DNA of 64,000 nucleotides from Arenimonas sp. GDDSR-1. Lineage in GTDB: Bacteria > Pseudomonadota > Gammaproteobacteria > Xanthomonadales > Xanthomonadaceae. The notes under the pieces were generated by a model that was not told where the DNA came from, did no database searches, and was given only the letters and a program-made list of their open reading frames with translations. Below, piece after piece: positions 63,373 to 64,000 of this stretch. Position 1 is the first letter of the stretch. Each line of letters begins with the position of its first letter. The stretch lies in NCBI RefSeq assembly GCF_025980345.1, contig NZ_JAPDUI010000008.1, positions 1-64,000 on the forward strand. Reading direction: 5' to 3'. Both the position numbers and the translations under genes were made by a program.

Positions 63373-63483
63373 CCCGGGCGGCTCGCGTCATCGCGATTCG
63401 GTTTCCAGTATCGGACAAGTTCCGCCCGAAAACAACGCGGTCGGCCCGCGGTACAATAGGACCGAATCGAACAGGAGAACCTC

Positions 63484-64000
63484 ATGGCCGGCCCCCTTCA
63501 GATCGAACCGTTCTACGATACGGCGACTTTCACCTACAGTTATCTGGTGCTGGACAGTGACGCGCGGGAAGCCGCCGTCATCGACAGCGTGCTGGATTTC
63601 GATGCCAAGTCCGGCCGGACTGCCACGGCATCCGCGGATGCCATCCGTGCCCGCGTCGACGCATTGGCCGTCAAGGTACGCTGGCATCTGGAAACGCATG
63701 TCCATGCCGATCATCTGTCCGGCGCGATTTATCTGAAACAGCAACTCGGCGGGGCGATTGCCATCGGTGCCAGGGTGCGTACGGTCCAGGAAGTGTTCGG
63801 CAGGATCTTCAATGCCGGGTCCGAATTTGCCCGCGATGGCAGTCAGTTCGATCGTCTTCTGGAACCCGGCGATGTCCTTGAGTTGGGGCGCTTCGGAATC
63901 ACCGTCATGCCCACGCCCGGCCATACGCCGGCCTGTCTGAGCTATCGCATCGATGACGGGACGCAAAGCCATGTCTTCGTCGGCGATACCCTGTTCATGC
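63484..64000 (+). CDS. metallo-beta-lactamase-fold hydrolase, partial (ETHE1/persulfide-dioxygenase-like)
   Basis: ATG 63484 follows an AGGAG ribosome-binding site, and the frame runs off the right edge after 172 residues. The metal motif HVHADH (THVHADHLSG, about residues 70-75) and MPTPGHTPACLSY are clear, followed by FVGDTLFM with the conserved Asp. The order and spacing fit ETHE1/Blh-type MBL proteins that oxidise persulfides or hydrolyse thioesters. The C-terminal part needed to separate these is outside the window. Confidence 0.88.
   Translation, partial: MAGPLQIEPFYDTATFTYSYLVLDSDAREAAVIDSVLDFDAKSGRTATASADAIRARVDALAVKVRWHLETHVHADHLSGAIYLKQQLGGAIAIGARVRTVQEVFGRIFNAGSEFARDGSQFDRLLEPGDVLELGRFGITVMPTPGHTPACLSYRIDDGTQSHVFVGDTLFM

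Overview
The window is gene-dense chromosomal DNA of a gammaproteobacterium, most likely from the Xanthomonadales (Lysobacterales). This rests on the GC-rich coding sequence, the serC-pheA-hisC-aroA-cmk-rpsA-ihfB-lapAB series, the comEC-exbB-exbD-msbA-lpxK-kdsB series, a 41-residue bL36 of the type I recall from Xanthomonas, and an FFLEELY-motif protein. The species cannot be named from sequence alone. No prophage, IS element, CRISPR array or rRNA gene was seen, and no stretch longer than about 200 bases lacks a gene.

Layout. 1-0.5 kb: two small secreted c-type cytochromes on the minus strand, the first cut by the edge. 0.6-8.4 kb: one lipoprotein adaptor and two RND pumps in an overlapping operon. 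8.4-11.7 kb (minus): a TraB-type membrane protein, agmatine deiminase and N-carbamoylputrescine amidase (agmatine to putrescine), and a zinc-ligand-poor rpmJ with its own promoter and terminator. 11.8-18.8 kb: a lipid region with a TetR regulator and an acyl-CoA-binding protein divergent from a 662-residue two-domain fatty acyl reductase, then a phasin-like protein, a patatin, an FFLEELY protein, a PHA-system protein and a tail-anchored FHA protein. 18.9-28.8 kb: serine, aromatic and histidine biosynthesis running into cmk, rpsA, ihfB, lapA, lapB and galU. 28.8-31.5 kb: a class I fumarase and an AlaA-type aminotransferase joined at an abnormal junction, where the fumarase lacks its expected stop and the aminotransferase its expected start.

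31.5-37.4 kb is an accessory-looking stretch: a GST, small membrane proteins, a zinc-ribbon coiled-coil protein, a TonB-C protein, a cytochrome c'-like protein, tcdA, tatD and a very AT-rich small membrane gene. 37.5-43.3 kb: glutaryl-CoA dehydrogenase beside a fused alpha-beta 2-oxoacid dehydrogenase E1, an orphan PhnD-like binding protein, a GAF protein and YgfZ. 43.4-48.7 kb: the succinate dehydrogenase locus with assembly factors at both ends (SDHAF4-like DUF1674 before sdhC; sdhE and a YgfX-like gene after), interrupted by an unfamiliar lipoprotein between sdhA and sdhB and by a MAPEG gene. 48.7-57.5 kb is an envelope block: Lol lipoprotein export, ComEC, ExbBD, MsbA, LpxK and KdsB. 57.5-61.7 kb: an NHL protein, uvrC, pgsA and tRNA-Gly, tRNA-Cys, tRNA-Leu, the order also found downstream of uvrC-pgsA in Escherichia coli. 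The end holds a possible glycosyltransferase-like/alginate-lyase-like protein and a partial metallo-beta-lactamase-fold hydrolase.

The items most worth a second look are the FAR-ACBP-TetR lipid locus with a candidate operator, the fumarase/aminotransferase junction, the fused E1 next to gcdH, the lipoprotein inside the sdh operon, and the 543-residue protein by the tRNA cluster.
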